Source: Rhodospirillaceae bacterium
Lineage (GTDB): Bacteria; Pseudomonadota; Alphaproteobacteria; CACIAM-22H2
DNA: 54,389 nt
Assembly (NCBI GenBank): GCA_027490975.1
Contig: JAIXXA010000198.1
Span: 1 to 54,389 of the forward strand
Reading direction: 5' to 3'
Shown here: one piece after another, positions 8,849 to 20,619 of the stretch
Position numbering within the stretch: position 1 is the first letter of the stretch
Layout: every line of letters starts with the position of its first letter
Program-made: the position numbers and the translations under genes
The notes under the pieces: generated by a model
The model's database searches: none
Seen by the model: only the letters and a program-made list of their open reading frames with translations
What the model was told of the DNA's origin: nothing

Positions 8849-9280
8849 TCAGCTGAGTTTGGCGACGCGCGCCACGTGGCGCCCGCCGTCGAATGGCGTT
8901 GCGAGGAACACATCGAGGCACGCGCGCGCAGCGTCGGGCCCGATCAGGCGGGCCCCCAGTACCAGCACGTTGGCGTCGTTGTGCTGGCGGCACAGGCGCG
9001 CCGACGTTTCGTCGTGGCAAAGGGCTGCGCGCAGATGGCGATGGCGGTTGGCGGCGATCGATATGCCGATGCCCGAGCCGCAGATCAAAACGCCGCGCAC
9101 GGCCTCGCCGGCCGCAATGCACGCCGCCAGACGGTCGGCATAGTCCGGATAGTCGACGCTGTCGGCGGTGTGCGTGCCCAAATCGACGATGCCATAACCG
9201 AGCTCGGCCAGGCGTTTGGCCAGCATTGCCTTGAGTTCGACGCCGCCATGGTCGGCGGCAAGGGCGATGGGTTCCGACAT
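8849..9280 (-). CDS. rpiB: Ribose-5-phosphate isomerase B
   Basis: RpiB interconverts ribose 5-phosphate and ribulose 5-phosphate in the pentose-phosphate pathway. The 143-residue protein shows the RpiB/LacAB fold marks: AADHGGVELK (Asp10, His11), DLGTHTADSVDYPDYA, catalytic Cys67 in GVLICGSGIGISIAANR, and HNDANVLVLGARLIG. It lies directly before glyA, a common arrangement in alphaproteobacteria. Related sugar-phosphate isomerases for allose or galactose phosphates share these motifs, but the glyA context favours RpiB. Confidence 0.94.
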   Translation of the reverse strand: MSEPIALAADHGGVELKAMLAKRLAELGYGIVDLGTHTADSVDYPDYADRLAACIAAGEAVRGVLICGSGIGISIAANRHRHLRAALCHDETSARLCRQHNDANVLVLGARLIGPDAARACLDVFLATPFDGGRHVARVAKLS

Positions 9281-9352
9281 GATGGGCCGGACCCTACCAT
9301 ATCTCGTTGCGGCTCGACAATTGGCCCCAAGCGATTGCGATTTATGTACTTT

Positions 9353-9550
9353 TCAGCGATTTGTGCCGTCGTCGATGCCGTGCCGCTTCAAGGCGGCTGC
9401 GAGCTTGCGCAAGGCGTTGTTGCGTAGCACCAATTCGCTCGAATTGCTGGGGCCGACGATCGACACTTCGAGTCCGGTTTCGGCATCGATCGCCGTGGCC
9501 TTTGTGAAGGCGCCGATCTGGTGGAACTCGAAAAGCGTTTCGCGCGGCAT
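9353..9550 (-). CDS. Small conserved hypothetical protein
   Basis: This 65-residue protein begins MPRETLFEFHQIGAF, continues with AIDAETGLEVSIVGP, and ends with LRNNALRKLAAALKRHG. The pattern of a short beta region with an ETGxEVSIVGP motif followed by one amphipathic helix is familiar from small uncharacterised alphaproteobacterial proteins (possibly the DUF6898 group, recalled rather than searched). It has no signal peptide or membrane segment and no assigned function. It starts 71 bp from the divergent thioesterase gene and lies 72 bp upstream of rpiB on the same strand. Confidence 0.65.
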   Translation of the reverse strand: MPRETLFEFHQIGAFTKATAIDAETGLEVSIVGPSNSSELVLRNNALRKLAAALKRHGIDDGTNR

Positions 9551-9560
9551 GGCCCATTCT

Positions 9561-9591
9561 TGCGGTTGGTTGCGGCGTGCGGTTGGTTGCG
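9561..9591. repeat. 14-bp tandem direct repeat in a divergent promoter region
   Basis: TGCGGTTGGTTGCG occurs at 9561-9574 and again at 9578-9591, a 17-bp period. The pair sits between the start codons of the small conserved gene (minus strand) and the thioesterase gene (plus strand). Identical repeats at about 1.5 helical turns could be a regulator site, but no regulator is known and this is inference only. Confidence 0.6.
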
Positions 9592-9601
9592 AAGGAGATA
9601 T

Positions 9602-9613
9602 TTTAGGTCTAAA
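9602..9613. promoter_or_regulatory. Short inverted repeat before the thioesterase start
   Basis: TTTAG and CTAAA flank a 2-bp centre just 8 bp before the ATG at 9622. The only good Shine-Dalgarno-like sequence (AGGAG at 9593-9597) is about 24 nt from that ATG, which is too far. An in-frame TAA at 9610 rules out an earlier start. The inverted repeat may be an operator, or a small RNA fold that brings the ribosome site closer. Confidence 0.4.
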
Positions 9614-9621
9614 CTAAATTC

Positions 9622-10083
9622 ATGTCAGCCGACGTTTTCAGCATCGCGCAGCAAATCCGCTTCAGCCATACCGATCCGGCGGGCATCGTCTACTTCCCGA
9701 ACTATTTCGACTTCGCCAACGGCGTCGTCGAGGATTTCTACACCAGACGCCTCGGCGTGGACTACGCCAAGCTGATTTTCGCCGAGCGCCGGGCCACGCC
9801 CATCGTGCACGCGGCCTGCGACTTTTTCGCACCCTCGCGCATGGGCGAAACGCTGACGCTGACGCTGCTGCTGGACCGCGTCGGCCAAAGCTCGATCGCG
9901 TTTTCGATCTTCGGGCACGATCCCGAGCGCTTGCGGCTGCAGTTGCGCATCGTGACCGTGTATATGGACCTTGAGAGCGGGAAGTCGATGCCGATTCCGG
10001 AGGATCTGCGCCGACGCTTTGCCGCCTACCAGCTTGCGGCCGCAGGCTGGACGCCGCCGCCCAAACCCGGAGCCGCCTCATGA
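9622..10083 (+). CDS. Acyl-CoA thioesterase, 4-hydroxybenzoyl-CoA thioesterase (4HBT) family
   Basis: This 153-residue hot-dog-fold protein hydrolyses an acyl- or aroyl-CoA thioester. The signature HTDPAGIVYFPNYFDFAN (residues 16-33) contains the catalytic Asp18 of the Pseudomonas 4-hydroxybenzoyl-CoA thioesterase type. A central helix and the strands TLTLTLLLDRVG and SSIAFSIFGHD follow. Its stop overlaps the RidA-family start as ATGA, and a glutaryl-CoA dehydrogenase lies just beyond. The context suggests aromatic or amino-acid degradation. The true substrate is not visible from sequence. Confidence 0.9.
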   Translation: MSADVFSIAQQIRFSHTDPAGIVYFPNYFDFANGVVEDFYTRRLGVDYAKLIFAERRATPIVHAACDFFAPSRMGETLTLTLLLDRVGQSSIAFSIFGHDPERLRLQLRIVTVYMDLESGKSMPIPEDLRRRFAAYQLAAAGWTPPPKPGAAS

Positions 10084-10490
10084 CCCAAGCCCCGCATCAA
10101 GCGATCCTGCCGCCCGGCTGGGACAAACCCAAAGGCTACGCCAACGCGATCGTCGCCAGCGGCCGCCAGATTTTCATCGCCGGCCAAATCGGCTGGAACC
10201 CCGCCAACTCGACCTTCGAGAGCGACGGGTTCGTCGACCAGGCACGCCAAGCGCTTGCCAACATCGCGGCGCTGCTGGCCGCCGCTGGGGCAACGCCTGC
10301 GCATCTCGTGCGCCTCACTTGGTACGTGGTCGACAAACACGAATATCTCGCAAATCTTGCGTCCGTCGGCGGCGTCTATCGCGACGTTCTGGGCCGCAAT
10401 TTTCCAGCCATGACGCTGGTCGAGGTCAAATCGCTGCTCGAGCCGCGCGCGCGCGTCGAGATCGAAGCCACCGCAGTGCTGCCGGATTAG
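10080..10490 (+). CDS. RidA family protein (YjgF/YER057c/UK114)
   Basis: The 136-residue product has the family's overall layout: GYANAIVASGRQIFIAGQIG, a QARQALANIAALLAAAG helix, VRLTWYVVDKHEYL, and the C-terminal RVEIEATAVLP strand. RidA proteins deaminate reactive enamine/imine intermediates, and related members act in aromatic catabolism. Translation is coupled to the thioesterase by an ATGA overlap. The pairing with a 4HBT thioesterase and GcdH favours a catabolic subfamily over the housekeeping RidA, but that is inference. Confidence 0.9.
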   Translation: MTQAPHQAILPPGWDKPKGYANAIVASGRQIFIAGQIGWNPANSTFESDGFVDQARQALANIAALLAAAGATPAHLVRLTWYVVDKHEYLANLASVGGVYRDVLGRNFPAMTLVEVKSLLEPRARVEIEATAVLPD

Positions 10491-10554
10491 GTAGCCAGCT
10501 GCGGCAAGCGCCCTATAATACCTTCCGATCAAGCTGCCCTTTGAGGATCCCGCC

Positions 10555-11757
10555 ATGCCCGATACCGCCCCCGCGCCCACGAAAAAGGCCGCCTTCCAGT
10601 GGGAAGATCCGTTCCTGATGGACGCCGATCTCACCGAAGAAGAGCGCATGATCCGCGACGCCGCGCGCGCCTATTGCCAGGAGAAGCTGGCACCGCGCGT
10701 GCAGCACGCATTCCGCGAAGAGACGACCGACCGCTCGATCTTCACCGAGATGGGCGCCCTTGGTTTTCTCGGCTCCACCATCGAGGGCTATGGCTGTGCG
10801 GGCACGTCTTACGTCGCCTACGGCATCATCGCGCGCGAGGTCGAGCGCGTGGACAGCGGCTACCGCTCGATGATGAGCGTGCAGTCCTCGCTCGTGATGT
10901 ATCCGATTCACGCCTACGGCACCGAGGCCCAACGCCAGAAATACCTGCCGAAGCTTGCGACCGGCGAATGGGTCGGCTGCTTCGGCTTGACCGAGCCCGA
11001 CCACGGCTCGGATCCGGGCGGCATGCTCACGCGCGCGCGCAAAGTGGCCGATGGCTACGTGCTGTCGGGCAGCAAGATGTGGATCTCGAATTCGCCGATC
11101 GCCGATGTGTTCGTCGTATGGGCCAAGGACGACGCGGGCGAAATCCGCGGCTTCGTGCTCGAAAAGGGCATGAAGGGCCTGTCCGCCCCCAAGATCGAAG
11201 GCAAGTTCAGCCTGCGCGCATCGATCACGGGCGAGATCGTGATGGACGACGTGCATGTGCCCGAAGACGCGCTGCTGCCGAACGTCAAAGGCCTCAAAGG
11301 ACCGTTCGGCTGCCTCAATCGCGCGCGCTACGGCATTGCGTGGGGCGCTCTCGGTGCGGCCGAATTCTGCTGGCACGCGGCACTGCGCTACACGCTCGAG
11401 CGCAAGATGTTCGGCCGCCCCATCGCTGCCAACCAACTCATTCAGAAAAAACTCGCCGACATGCAGACCGAAATATCGATCGGCCTCCTCGCCTGCCTGC
11501 GCGCGGGCCGGCTGATGGACGAAGGGCGCCTGGCGCCTGAGACCATCAGCATCATCAAGCGCAACAGCTGCGGCAAGGCGCTCGACATTGCGCGCATGGC
11601 GCGCGACATGCACGGGGGCAACGGCATCATGGACGAGTACGGGGTGATCCGGCACATGCTCAACCTCGAAACCGTGAATACCTACGAAGGTACCCACGAC
11701 ATCCACGCGCTGATTCTGGGCCGGGCGCAAACGGGCATTCAGGCTTTCGGGCCTTAA
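10555..11757 (+). CDS. gcdH: Glutaryl-CoA dehydrogenase
   Basis: This FAD acyl-CoA dehydrogenase (400 residues) most resembles glutaryl-CoA dehydrogenase, which oxidises and decarboxylates glutaryl-CoA to crotonyl-CoA in lysine, tryptophan and benzoate breakdown. Seen motifs are [89 protein letters not shown], and [17 protein letters not shown] with the catalytic Glu378. The EYGVIRHM and [15 protein letters not shown] strings are characteristic of GcdH rather than short-chain dehydrogenases. It is 64 bp downstream of ridA, with a purine-rich site (GAGG) shortly before the ATG. Confidence 0.93.
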   Translation: MPDTAPAPTKKAAFQWEDPFLMDADLTEEERMIRDAARAYCQEKLAPRVQHAFREETTDRSIFTEMGALGFLGSTIEGYGCAGTSYVAYGIIAREVERVDSGYRSMMSVQSSLVMYPIHAYGTEAQRQKYLPKLATGEWVGCFGLTEPDHGSDPGGMLTRARKVADGYVLSGSKMWISNSPIADVFVVWAKDDAGEIRGFVLEKGMKGLSAPKIEGKFSLRASITGEIVMDDVHVPEDALLPNVKGLKGPFGCLNRARYGIAWGALGAAEFCWHAALRYTLERKMFGRPIAANQLIQKKLADMQTEISIGLLACLRAGRLMDEGRLAPETISIIKRNSCGKALDIARMARDMHGGNGIMDEYGVIRHMLNLETVNTYEGTHDIHALILGRAQTGIQAFGP

Positions 11758-11802
11758 CGCTGTCATCCAAGCTTCACGATGAGGGGCTAAGGTGGTGCAA
11801 GT

Positions 11803-13035
<1,233 letters not shown>

Positions 13036-13057
13036 GCGATCGGCCATAGTGGACGCT

Positions 13058-13411
13058 ATGCTGCGCGTCCTGACGCTTCTGCTCCTTTGCCAGCTGACCG
13101 GCGAAATTGCCGCGCGCGCCGCGAGTTTGCCGCTGCCGGGGCCGGTGATCGGCATGGTTTTGATGCTCGGCTGGCTCGCCTACAATGGCGGCGTGGACGC
13201 CGACACGGCCAAGGTCGCGGGCGGCCTGCTCGAGCATCTGTCGCTGCTGTTCGTGCCCGCTGGCGTCGGCGTCGTGCTGCATCTCGACGTCATCGCCGCC
13301 GAATGGCCCGCCATTCTCGCAGCCCTCCTCGTCTCGACCTTCGCCGCAATCCTGGCGGCCGCCGCCACGATGCGCTGGCTTGCGCCAGCCGATGGCGGCT
13401 CGTCGAAATGA
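13058..13411 (+). CDS. lrgA: LrgA/CidA family protein
   Basis: This 117-residue membrane protein has four hydrophobic helices and the family marks LLLLCQLTGE, LPLPGPVIGMVLML and LSLLFVPAGVGV. LrgA/CidA proteins are holin-like and act with LrgB/CidB in murein hydrolase control, programmed lysis or small-metabolite export. The stop overlaps the lrgB start as ATGA. A GTG at 13049 would add three residues. I prefer the ATG at 13058 because hydrophobic sequence begins directly after it. It lies 22 bp behind the CBS-kinase gene and may share its transcript. Confidence 0.9.
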   Translation: MLRVLTLLLLCQLTGEIAARAASLPLPGPVIGMVLMLGWLAYNGGVDADTAKVAGGLLEHLSLLFVPAGVGVVLHLDVIAAEWPAILAALLVSTFAAILAAAATMRWLAPADGGSSK

Positions 13412-14127
13412 GCGATCAGCTGTTCCAAGCCTGGGTTTATCTTGCCGCGACCCCGCTCGTGGGACTTACGGCCACCCTGCTCGCCTACCAGATCGGCTAT
13501 GCCGTGTTCTTGCGCGCCAACCGCAATCCGCTTGCCAATCCGGTGCTGATCGCGATCGCGCTGCTGGCCGTGCTTCTCTGGATTTCAGACACGTCGTACC
13601 AGCGCTACTTCGAGGGCGCGCAGTTCGTGCATTTCCTGCTCGGGCCCGCGACGGTCGCACTCGCCGTGCCGCTTTACCGAAACTTCCAGACGATCCGCCG
13701 CACGGCCTTTGCGATCGGCGCGGCGATCGTCGTGGGCTCACTTGTCGCGATCGTGACGGGGATCGGCACAGCGTGGCTGCTGGGTGCTTCGCGCCAGACG
13801 CTGCTGAGCCTTGCGCCCAAATCGGCGACGACGCCGGTTGCGATGGGCATTTCCGAGCAGATCGGCGGCCTGCCCTCGCTGACGGCGGCCCTCGTGATCT
13901 TGACCGGCATTATCGGCGCGACCTTCGCAACTTTGCTGCTCAACGCTGCCGGCATCAAAGATTGGCGCGCGCGGGGGCTTAGCGTGGGCATCGCTGCACA
14001 CGGCATTGGGACGGCGCGCGCGTTTCAGGTCAACGAAGTCGCGGGTGCGTTTGCGGGCGTCGGCATGGGCTTGAGCGCCCTTGCCACAGCCCTGCTCGTG
14101 CCGGCGATCGTGAAGCTGCTGCTCTAG
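13408..14127 (+). CDS. lrgB: LrgB/CidB family protein
   Basis: The 239-residue product is a polytopic membrane protein with the LrgB core: FLLGPATVALAVPLYRN, LAPKSATTPVAMGISEQIGG, LTGIIGA, and GIAAHGIGTARAFQ. These strings are strongly diagnostic. With LrgA it forms an antiholin/holin-like or transporter pair. Its ATG overlaps the lrgA stop. The gene ends 8 bp from a convergent MarR-family regulator, which could control cell-envelope functions, but no direct evidence links them. Confidence 0.94.
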   Translation: MSDQLFQAWVYLAATPLVGLTATLLAYQIGYAVFLRANRNPLANPVLIAIALLAVLLWISDTSYQRYFEGAQFVHFLLGPATVALAVPLYRNFQTIRRTAFAIGAAIVVGSLVAIVTGIGTAWLLGASRQTLLSLAPKSATTPVAMGISEQIGGLPSLTAALVILTGIIGATFATLLLNAAGIKDWRARGLSVGIAAHGIGTARAFQVNEVAGAFAGVGMGLSALATALLVPAIVKLLL

Positions 14128-14135
14128 CGGTTCCG

Positions 14136-14630
14136 CTATTCGGCCGCCGACGTGACCTGCGGGGCGAAGCCGCCCTGCCCGATCGCCGCGATCCAGAACT
14201 GCTCCATGCGGCGCAGCGTGTTTTCGAGCTGCGTCAGATCCTGCGGATTGAGCGTCGAGCGCGTGAGCTCGTCGGCATGGCGCTCGAACACCTTGTCGAG
14301 CAGCCCGTGCAGCTTGATGCCGGTCTCGGTCAGCTTCACGCGTACCGAGCGGCGGTCGTGCGGGCTGCGGGCCTGCGAGATGTACTCGTTGTCGATGAGT
14401 TTCTTGAGATTGTACGAAACGTTCGAACCGAGATAGTAGCCGCGCTGCGTGAGTTCGCCCACGGTCAGCTCGTCGGGGCCGATATTGTAGAGGATCAGCG
14501 CCTGAACGTTGTTGATGTCGCGAATGCCCATGCGGTCAAGCTCGAGCTTTACGACCTCGAGAAACTGGCGGTGCAACCGCTCGACCAGGGAAACCGAATC
14601 CAGATAGTCCTTTTTCAGCGACATGCTCAT
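14136..14630 (-). CDS. MarR family regulator (LdtR-like)
   Basis: This 164-residue winged-helix regulator has a helical dimer arm (residues 1-45), then NNVQALILYNIGPDELTVGELTQRG, a recognition helix region YYLGSNVSYNLKKLIDNEYI, and the wing ARSPHDRRSVRVKLTETG. The YLGSNVSYNLKKL and RSxxDRRSVRV strings resemble alphaproteobacterial LdtR-type MarR proteins, which regulate L,D-transpeptidase and osmotic-stress genes. That name is from memory and tentative. A 14-bp perfect palindrome lies 51 bp upstream of the start and could be an autoregulatory operator. A second ATG at 14624 is an alternative start. Confidence 0.88.
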   Translation of the reverse strand: MSMSLKKDYLDSVSLVERLHRQFLEVVKLELDRMGIRDINNVQALILYNIGPDELTVGELTQRGYYLGSNVSYNLKKLIDNEYISQARSPHDRRSVRVKLTETGIKLHGLLDKVFERHADELTRSTLNPQDLTQLENTLRRMEQFWIAAIGQGGFAPQVTSAAE

Positions 14631-14680
14631 GACCCCAAAAACTCACATATATTTTAACCAAAATACGGGGAAGCGCTCGA

Positions 14681-14694
14681 TAAGTCATGACTTA
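14681..14694. promoter_or_regulatory. Perfect 14-bp palindrome upstream of the MarR gene
   Basis: TAAGTCATGACTTA equals its own reverse complement. It overlaps the last codons and stop of the 3-hydroxyisobutyrate dehydrogenase gene and lies 51 bp before the MarR-family start on the minus strand. An AT-rich segment between them (14641-14665) could carry the -10 region. MarR proteins bind palindromes of this size, so autoregulation is plausible but inferred. Confidence 0.55.
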
Positions 14695-15557
14695 CCTTGC
14701 AACATATTGATAATCCCCGAAAAATCTTTTCCGCCGAGGCCCGCCGAAGCCATCAGTGCATACAGAGATTGGGCGGCCGCCCCCATCGGCGTCGCTTGGC
14801 CGACCGTTTGGGCGGCACTTTGCGCGAGCTTCAGATCCTTCAGCATCATGTCGGCGGTGAAGCCCGGTTTGTAGTCGCGATTGGCGGGCGAGGTCGGCAC
14901 CGGCCCCGGCACCGGGCAATAGCTCGTCATCGACCAGCATTGGCCGGAGGATTTTGAGCTGATGTCGAACAGCTTCTGCGCATCGAGCCCGAGCTTGGCG
15001 GCAAGGCTGAAGCCTTCGGCGACCGCAATCATCGAGATCCCGAGTATCATGTTGTTGCAGATTTTTGCGGCCTGGCCGTTGCCGGGCCCGCCCGCATGCA
15101 CGATCGTTTTTCCCATCTGGGCAAGATAGGGCTGTGCACGCGCGAAACCAGCCTCGCTGCCGCCGACCATGAAGGTCAGGGTCCCCGCCTCCGCGCCGGT
15201 TGTCCCGCCCGAGACCGGGGCATCGAGCATCTCGAGCCCGCGGGCCGCCGCATCGGTCGCCACGCGGCGCGCCGTATCGACGTCGATGGTCGAACAATCG
15301 ACGAGCAGCGTGCCGGCTTCGGCCGCCGGCAGCACCTCGCCGTAGACTTTCTGCACATGCGGGCCTGCGGGGAGCATCGTCACCACGATGTCGGCGCCCA
15401 CAGCGGCTTCTGCGGCCGAAGCGCACGCGACCGCGCCCGCCGCAGCGATGTTCGCCGACGCCATGTCGAAGCCACGCACGATATGACCCGCCTTGGCAAG
15501 GTTGCGCGCCATCGGCCCGCCCATGTTGCCCAAACCGATGAATGCGACTGTCGCCAT
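14685..15557 (-). CDS. mmsB: 3-hydroxyisobutyrate dehydrogenase
   Basis: This 290-residue NAD-dependent enzyme oxidises 3-hydroxyisobutyrate to methylmalonate semialdehyde in valine breakdown. It starts with the family signature FIGLGNMGGPMARNLAKAGH and has the Rossmann-type loop VVTMLPAGPHVQ, the substrate motif DAPVSGGTTGAEAGTL (residues 112-126), and catalytic Lys165 in GNGQAAKICNNM. The C-terminal KDLKLAQSAA helix is normal. It follows the 3-hydroxyisobutyryl-CoA hydrolase by 19 bp, with a GGAGCTG ribosome site, so the two steps are adjacent in pathway and genome. Confidence 0.95.
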   Translation of the reverse strand: MATVAFIGLGNMGGPMARNLAKAGHIVRGFDMASANIAAAGAVACASAAEAAVGADIVVTMLPAGPHVQKVYGEVLPAAEAGTLLVDCSTIDVDTARRVATDAAARGLEMLDAPVSGGTTGAEAGTLTFMVGGSEAGFARAQPYLAQMGKTIVHAGGPGNGQAAKICNNMILGISMIAVAEGFSLAAKLGLDAQKLFDISSKSSGQCWSMTSYCPVPGPVPTSPANRDYKPGFTADMMLKDLKLAQSAAQTVGQATPMGAAAQSLYALMASAGLGGKDFSGIINMLQGKS

Positions 15558-15576
15558 CTTGTGCAGCTCCTTTTTG

Positions 15577-16650
15577 TCAGTCGATGAAGGTGAGCTCGTC
15601 GCCGTGCGCCAGCGGTGCGAAATAGCGCGCGACTGCGGCCGCATCGACCGCGTCGAGCGATGCGGGCGTCCATTTCGGCGCATGGTCCTTGTCGACCAAC
15701 ACCGCGCGAATGCCTTCGTAGAAATCGTCGGCCGCCATGCAGCGCTGGACCATGCGGAATTCCATGCGCAGCGCATCCTCGATCGACAAAGACGTGCCGA
15801 GATCGAGCTGCCGCAGCGAAATCTTGAGGCTGGTCGGGCTCATTTTGCGCAAACGCAAGGCGAGCTTCGCGGTCCACTCCTCGCCTTCCGCATCGAGGGC
15901 CGCAAGAATTCCCTCGATGCTGTCGGGTGCAAAGCAGCGCGCAACAGCCGCTTCGCGGGCCGGCAACTCCGCAGGCCCAGGGTCGGCATTGAAAGCGGAC
16001 AGCACACGCTCGGCCGAGTCGTTCACCAGGGCCGCTTCGAGTTCCGCCAAGCGCGCGCTCGGCACGTAGTGCGTGGCGAGTCCGAGATGTAGAAGATCGG
16101 CAGCCTTGAGCCGCTCGCCGGTCAGCCCCAGAAAGCGGCCCATACGGCCCGGCAAGCGCGGAAGAAAATACGAGCCGCCGACATCCGGAAACAGACCGAT
16201 CGCGGTTTCGGGCATCGCAAACAGCGTGCGCTCGCTCGCCACCCGATAGCGCCCATGCACCGACAGCCCCACGCCGCCGCCCATGCAAATGCCGTCGATC
16301 AGCGACACGATGGGCTTCGGGAAACGCGCGAGCTGGCGGTTGAGACGGTACTCTTCGAAGAAAAAGTCGCGCGTGAGCGCACTTTGTTTGCCGCCGCGTT
16401 TGGCCGCAAGCCCCGCCTCGTAGGCCGCCCGCACGTCGCCGCCCGCGCAAAAAGCGCGCTCTCCCGATGCTTTGAGCACGATCTGGCGTACCGAAGGTGC
16501 CGTCGCCCATTCGCGCAGTTTGGGTGCCAACGCCTCGATCATGCCGAGCGTGAGCGCGTTGAGCGCCTTGGGCCGGTTCAAGGTTGCTGTCGCCATTTGG
16601 CCGTTCGTGCCGAACAGGATTTCCGCTTCGTCCACTTGGCTTGGCTCCAT
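15577..16650 (-). CDS. 3-hydroxyisobutyryl-CoA hydrolase (enoyl-CoA hydratase family)
   Basis: This 357-residue crotonase-fold enzyme cleaves 3-hydroxyisobutyryl-CoA to the free acid. It is longer than plain enoyl-CoA hydratases and has the C-terminal extension typical of the hydrolase. Key strings are GERAFCAGGDVRAAYE (oxyanion region, 63-78), DGICMGGGVGLSVHG (119-133), and MPETAIGLFPDVGGSYFLPRL (146-166) with Glu148 and Asp156 as probable catalytic residues. The ATG at 16650 comes 1 nt after the stop of the upstream histidine kinase gene. It works with the isobutyryl-CoA dehydrogenase and MmsB of this cluster. Confidence 0.93.
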   Translation of the reverse strand: MEPSQVDEAEILFGTNGQMATATLNRPKALNALTLGMIEALAPKLREWATAPSVRQIVLKASGERAFCAGGDVRAAYEAGLAAKRGGKQSALTRDFFFEEYRLNRQLARFPKPIVSLIDGICMGGGVGLSVHGRYRVASERTLFAMPETAIGLFPDVGGSYFLPRLPGRMGRFLGLTGERLKAADLLHLGLATHYVPSARLAELEAALVNDSAERVLSAFNADPGPAELPAREAAVARCFAPDSIEGILAALDAEGEEWTAKLALRLRKMSPTSLKISLRQLDLGTSLSIEDALRMEFRMVQRCMAADDFYEGIRAVLVDKDHAPKWTPASLDAVDAAAVARYFAPLAHGDELTFID

Positions 16651-16651
16651 T

Positions 16652-18298
16652 CTAGCTGGCCGCGACCCGCGTCGGCGGCAAGGTGAGCACCGCCGTCGTA
16701 CCCGCACCCGGCGTGCTTTCGAGATGCAGCGTGCCGCCATGAAGGTCGGCAAGCCCGCGCGAAATCGCAAGACCGAGGCCTGTCCCCGGCACTTCGACCG
16801 CAGCAGGACCGCGCAGCCGCTCGAACGGCACGAACACGGTTTCGAGCGCTTCGGCCGGGATCCCCGGCCCATTGTCGCGCACGCGCAGCTCGAGGCCGCC
16901 GTCCGGCAAGTGCCCGACCGACAGATCGATGCGCCCGCCCGCCGGCGTGAATTTGACCGCGTTCGACAGAAGATTCAGCAGGATCTGAAGCAGCGCGCGC
17001 CGATCGCCCCGCAGCACGGCCGTGCAAGGTGCTGGCGGCTGCACGTCGATGTTCTTGGGCCGCGCAAGCCCGAGCGTTGCGTCGATCGCAGCCCCGATCA
17101 GTGCGGCAAGATCCACCTTTTCGTTGCGCAGATCGAAACGGCCCGCTTCGATTTTCGTCAGATCGAGCAGCTCGTTGATGAGCTGCAGCAGATGCTGCCC
17201 GCTCTGCTCGATGGAGCGCGCGAATTCGCGGATCTTTTCGGGCGGCACGCGTTCGCTCTCCGCCAGCATCGAGGAATAGCCGATGATGCTGTTAAGCGGC
17301 GTGCGCAGCTCGTGGCTGGCGGTCGCCAGAAACATCGATTTGATCTGGTTCGCAGCCTCGGCCTTGCGCCGCTCGGCGGCAAGGGCCGCGATCGTCAAGG
17401 CCGTCATGGCGAGCGACACCACGAGCACGCAAGCGAGCTGCAGCCCGTTGCCGGCCCCGGTTTGGAAGGGACCGAGCCCTGCGACCGTCCCTGCGCACGC
17501 AACGACCGCCACCAGCGAGACCAGCGTCTGCGCCGCGCGCAACGACATGCGCAGCGTGATCCACGCCGCCGGCACGACAAGCAGAAACGGATAGGCCCAC
17601 GAAACGACCGAATCGGGTGCGAGCTGCACCTGGAAGATCGCGATCGCCGCCAGCGCCACCCCCGCCCACACGATGCGGTCGGAAGTTTTCGACGTGCTGC
17701 TGGCGCGCGTATCGGGCTCGCGCTCGAGCCGCAGCCACAGAATTGCGGTCACGGCCAAGAACAGCGTGCCGCCGCTGTCGGTCAGCCACCAGCCGATCCA
17801 GATCGAGCCGACGGCCGTAAGATCGGCACCCGTGCCGGCCGTCACCGTCAAGGCGCCGCCGAGGCCGCTGATCGCCGGGCCCAGCAACGTTGCATAGAGC
17901 AGGAAAGTCGATACGCCCCTGAGGCTCGCGAACATGCCGCCCGCGGGCCGGTGACGACGCAGCAGCAAGGCCGCGACCATCGGCCCTGCCGTATTCGACG
18001 TCGCGATCGCCAAAGCCGGCAAGACCGGCGTGTCGAACAGCACGAAATTGGCGAAAAAGGCACCCGCAAAAATCCCGCCCGCAAGACCGAAGCCGCCTGC
18101 GATTGCAGCCACCATCGCAACGCTGGTCGGCAGCCAAATCGGTGCGGGAAACAACCCGTACTCGGCGAAGAAGCGCGACACGATCGTCGCCAGCAGGAAA
18201 TAGCTGCCCGCGACCGCAATGTTCGCAGCAAGCCAGGGCAAGGCGCGCCGCGTCTGCAGAAAGTCGGGAAGCCACGGATTTGCGGCGGCAATCATCAT
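16652..18298 (-). CDS. Membrane histidine kinase with MASE1 sensor domain
   Basis: The 548-residue protein has an N-terminal integral membrane sensor (residues 20-305, about eight to ten helices) with MASE1-like strings: WLPTSVAMVAAIAGGFGLAGGIFAG and, after a gap, SIWIGWWLTDSGGTLF. HisKA follows with phospho-acceptor His329 in FLATASHELRTPLNSIIGY. The ATPase domain has ILLNLLSNAVKFTP (N box), LRVRDNGPGIP (G1) and GTGLGLAISRGL (G2). No receiver domain or partner regulator is visible. It is placed between isobutyryl-CoA dehydrogenase and the hydrolase gene with a 1-nt gap to the latter, so it is probably in the valine-degradation transcript. The signal it senses is unknown. Confidence 0.88.
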   Translation of the reverse strand: MMIAAANPWLPDFLQTRRALPWLAANIAVAGSYFLLATIVSRFFAEYGLFPAPIWLPTSVAMVAAIAGGFGLAGGIFAGAFFANFVLFDTPVLPALAIATSNTAGPMVAALLLRRHRPAGGMFASLRGVSTFLLYATLLGPAISGLGGALTVTAGTGADLTAVGSIWIGWWLTDSGGTLFLAVTAILWLRLEREPDTRASSTSKTSDRIVWAGVALAAIAIFQVQLAPDSVVSWAYPFLLVVPAAWITLRMSLRAAQTLVSLVAVVACAGTVAGLGPFQTGAGNGLQLACVLVVSLAMTALTIAALAAERRKAEAANQIKSMFLATASHELRTPLNSIIGYSSMLAESERVPPEKIREFARSIEQSGQHLLQLINELLDLTKIEAGRFDLRNEKVDLAALIGAAIDATLGLARPKNIDVQPPAPCTAVLRGDRRALLQILLNLLSNAVKFTPAGGRIDLSVGHLPDGGLELRVRDNGPGIPAEALETVFVPFERLRGPAAVEVPGTGLGLAISRGLADLHGGTLHLESTPGAGTTAVLTLPPTRVAAS

Positions 18299-18362
18299 GG
18301 GGCGAGCCTAGCGTCAAACACCGGCCGATTGCCACAGGCAAGAGGCGGCCGCGCGCACCCGC

Positions 18363-20610
<2,248 letters not shown>

Positions 20611-20619
20611 CCCTCGTCG

